Source: Nitrososphaeraceae archaeon (GTDB lineage: Archaea; Thermoproteota; Nitrososphaeria; Nitrososphaerales; Nitrososphaeraceae). Taken from it: a DNA stretch of 7,099 nucleotides. Numbering within the stretch: the stretch's first letter is position 1; each line of letters begins with the position of its first letter. The translations under genes and the position numbers were made by a program. The notes under the pieces were generated by a model. It saw only the letters and a program-made list of their open reading frames with translations, did not search any database and was not told the origin of the DNA. Below, piece by piece: positions 5,855 through 7,099 of the stretch. Location: NCBI GenBank assembly GCA_025449515.1, contig JANWJI010000046.1:1-7099 (forward strand), given 5' to 3'.

Positions 5855-5872
5855 TGAAGCAATGCGGCTTCA
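5855..5872. repeat. Short hairpin TGAAGC / GCTTCA
   Basis: A perfect 6-bp stem (5855-5860 with 5867-5872) encloses a 6-base loop, AATGCG. It lies about 160 bases upstream of the dioxygenase promoter and far from the plus-strand gene. No T-tract follows it. Function is unknown. Confidence 0.4.
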
Positions 5873-6281
5873 CTATACTATAAAACAGCTGAACACTTAA
5901 ATCGTTTACAAAACCAAATTACGTTGTTTGATAAATTGTTAGTAAAAAACAGTGTATCGAGCTTTATTATTACTGTCAGTTAGGACAATATTCAGCATCT
6001 TGCAAGCCAGATGATGGCACTTTTTACAGAATTAGGATTTACTTTATCATATATGCATTCATAGGATAGAACCGAGGATGGATTGCAGAAGGTAGTGAAC
6101 GGAATACAAAAGCAATTCACAAGATCTAGGAGTATAGCCAGATCCGTAACTGATTTAATGATTTAAAGCTAATACATCAGATAAAAGATGGTTCATGTTT
6201 TCGTATGGTTTCCTCGCAGCTAAAAATATCTGAAGCTGATTCAAGACTTAAATCCGTATTGGATTAGCTAAATGTATAAAA

Positions 6282-6292
6282 TTATAAAAAAT
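6282..6292 (+). promoter_or_regulatory. Box A promoter of the 6354 gene
   Basis: TTATAAAAAAT is a near-consensus archaeal TATA element preceded by an A-rich stretch that could serve as the BRE. Usual spacing puts the transcription start near 6313, giving a leader of about 40 bases that includes the Shine-Dalgarno motif at 6341. A second TATA-like stretch at 6323-6330 would exclude that motif from the mRNA and is less likely. Confidence 0.5.
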
Positions 6293-6340
6293 ACACACAC
6301 TTAGCCATACCATAAAAAAGAGTTATAATACATACCAACT

Positions 6341-6346
6341 AGGAGG
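6341..6346 (+). promoter_or_regulatory. Strong Shine-Dalgarno site AGGAGG
   Basis: AGGAGG ends seven bases before the ATG at 6354 and fixes the start codon. It is the only strong ribosome-binding site in the window; the other genes look leaderless or nearly so. Confidence 0.85.
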
Positions 6347-6353
6347 ATAACAA

Positions 6354-7088
6354 ATGAAGGAAAAAGAGGTAAGGGAACTGCATAATATTTGCAAACTGCT
6401 GTCTAACCTTAAATCTCAGCTAATCACAACAAAGCTGCCTCATTTTGGACATGACGCACTTTTTTTGCAAAGTGATGAGATCACTACAGGGCTGATAAAC
6501 AATACTACTGAAATAAAAGTTCATCTACTAACAGGACAACTTGTTTATTCTCACAACGAAGATAATACCTCTGTAAATTTAAGAGACGAGGATCATGTTG
6601 ATGTAATTACACATAAGATACTGGAAATGGTAACAAAATATGGTCTTGTAATGCCATCATCAATTAACATAGCGAGAATTAGTGAAGAACAATTACTTTC
6701 ATATCATCCATTCGCGTTAAAGGCTAAAAGAAGTCTCGAATTATTTCGAATGGGGCTTCAAAGTGGAAGTTTTACTTTGGTGCATCTTTGGCCAGATGGA
6801 TTTGATTTTTCTATAGAATGGTTTACTGAACATAAAGATGAAGAACAGATAGGCATAGGAATATCACCAGGCGAAGAACAGTATGAATCACCATATATGT
6901 ATGTAAATCCCTACCCATTTAATAAACAAGTAATGGAAACCAAATTACCGATAGGGATTTGGTATACCAAAGGCTGGAACGGAATAAAAGTAGAGTGGGA
7001 TAAAGATCTTGAAAAATATTCAGAACGCAAAATTGCACAAATAGCCTGGGAGCTGTATTCAATCGCCAAAAATAATTTTCAGCTATGA
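6354..7088 (+). CDS. Uncharacterised protein, C-terminal half resembling DUF5996
   Basis: No function is known to me. The 244-residue product looks soluble and cytoplasmic, with no signal peptide or membrane segment. The N-terminal part (1-100) has helices and a strand-rich piece (IKVHLLTGQLVYS, 54-66) and I do not recognise it. The C-terminal part carries a series of aromatic motifs: VHLWPDGFDFSIEWF (143-157), GIGISPGEE (167-175), SPYMYVNPYPF (179-189), LPIGIWYTKGWNG (198-210) and a final helix (225-240). The order HLW..FD, then G.SPG or G...GD, then a PY-rich segment, then a W/G segment matches what I remember of DUF5996 proteins. The usual DUF5996 N-terminus is not evident, so it may be a related family. 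The start is fixed by a strong Shine-Dalgarno site. The gene is monocistronic as far as the window shows. Confidence 0.8.
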   Translation: MKEKEVRELHNICKLLSNLKSQLITTKLPHFGHDALFLQSDEITTGLINNTTEIKVHLLTGQLVYSHNEDNTSVNLRDEDHVDVITHKILEMVTKYGLVMPSSINIARISEEQLLSYHPFALKAKRSLELFRMGLQSGSFTLVHLWPDGFDFSIEWFTEHKDEEQIGIGISPGEEQYESPYMYVNPYPFNKQVMETKLPIGIWYTKGWNGIKVEWDKDLEKYSERKIAQIAWELYSIAKNNFQL

Positions 7089-7099
7089 TATATACAAAA

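Larger units (their letters stand above)
5661..6353. other. Divergent intergenic region, no convincing gene
   Basis: These 693 bases separate two divergently transcribed genes and hold their promoters. A hairpin lies at 5855-5872. Short open frames occur: 5723-5794 (23 codons from an ATG), an open stretch near 5858-5983 with no usual start, and an overlapping frameshifted pair at 6065-6267. In DNA this AT-rich, frames of 20-40 codons are expected by chance, so none is called as a gene. It may be decayed coding sequence or simply spacer. Confidence 0.55.

Noticed and set aside
5858..5983. Open stretch of about 41 codons in the divergent intergenic region
   Set aside because: It has no ATG or GTG at its beginning, and runs of this length are expected by chance at this base composition.
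1..7099. CRISPR array, defence island or toxin-antitoxin pair
   Set aside because: No regularly spaced repeats, Cas-type motifs or small overlapping gene pairs are visible; the helicase alone is not evidence of a defence system.

Overview
The window looks like a piece of an AT-rich ammonia-oxidising archaeon (Nitrososphaerota/Thaumarchaeota, perhaps a soil Nitrososphaerales). This is an inference from three things. Most promoters are archaeal box A elements about 20-35 bases upstream of the start codon, several with essentially no 5' leader. The protein set mixes a stand-alone NAD(P)HX dehydratase, an archaeal-type pterin carbinolamine dehydratase, an XPD/DinG-like helicase and a membrane-anchored intradiol dioxygenase. 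Intergenic DNA is long and very AT-rich. No rRNA, tRNA, CRISPR array or intact mobile element is visible.

Layout: (1) 1-721, minus strand: NAD(P)H-hydrate dehydratase, running off the left edge, with an odd sequence at its catalytic GxGD motif. (2) 722-1116: non-coding, holding two divergent promoters and a short open fragment that resembles a helix-turn-helix. (3) 1117-1443, plus: pterin-4a-carbinolamine dehydratase. (4) 1444-1630: spacer with a box A and a tandem 12-mer, leading into 1631-1873, plus, an unrecognised 80-residue protein. (5) 1883-3835, minus: a 650-residue XPD/Rad3/DinG-type iron-sulfur helicase with a cysteine/histidine-rich insertion and an Arg-Ser repeat encoded by a DNA microsatellite. 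(6) 3836-4706: 871 bases without a convincing gene, holding the helicase promoter, an ATTGCAA-rich patch and a cluster of perfect inverted repeats. (7) 4707-5660, minus: membrane-anchored, outward-facing intradiol ring-cleavage dioxygenase. (8) 5661-6353: 693 bases without a convincing gene, holding divergent promoters. (9) 6354-7088, plus: a 244-residue protein of unknown function whose C-terminal half resembles DUF5996, and the only gene here with a strong Shine-Dalgarno site.

The genes do not form an operon. Each has its own promoter, orientations alternate, and the functions (cofactor repair, pterin chemistry, DNA/RNA unwinding, aromatic ring cleavage, unknown) do not form one pathway. 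I see no clear new multi-gene system. The items most worth a second look are the helicase's Cys/His-rich insertion, the hairpin cluster at 4285-4450 and the exported dioxygenase.
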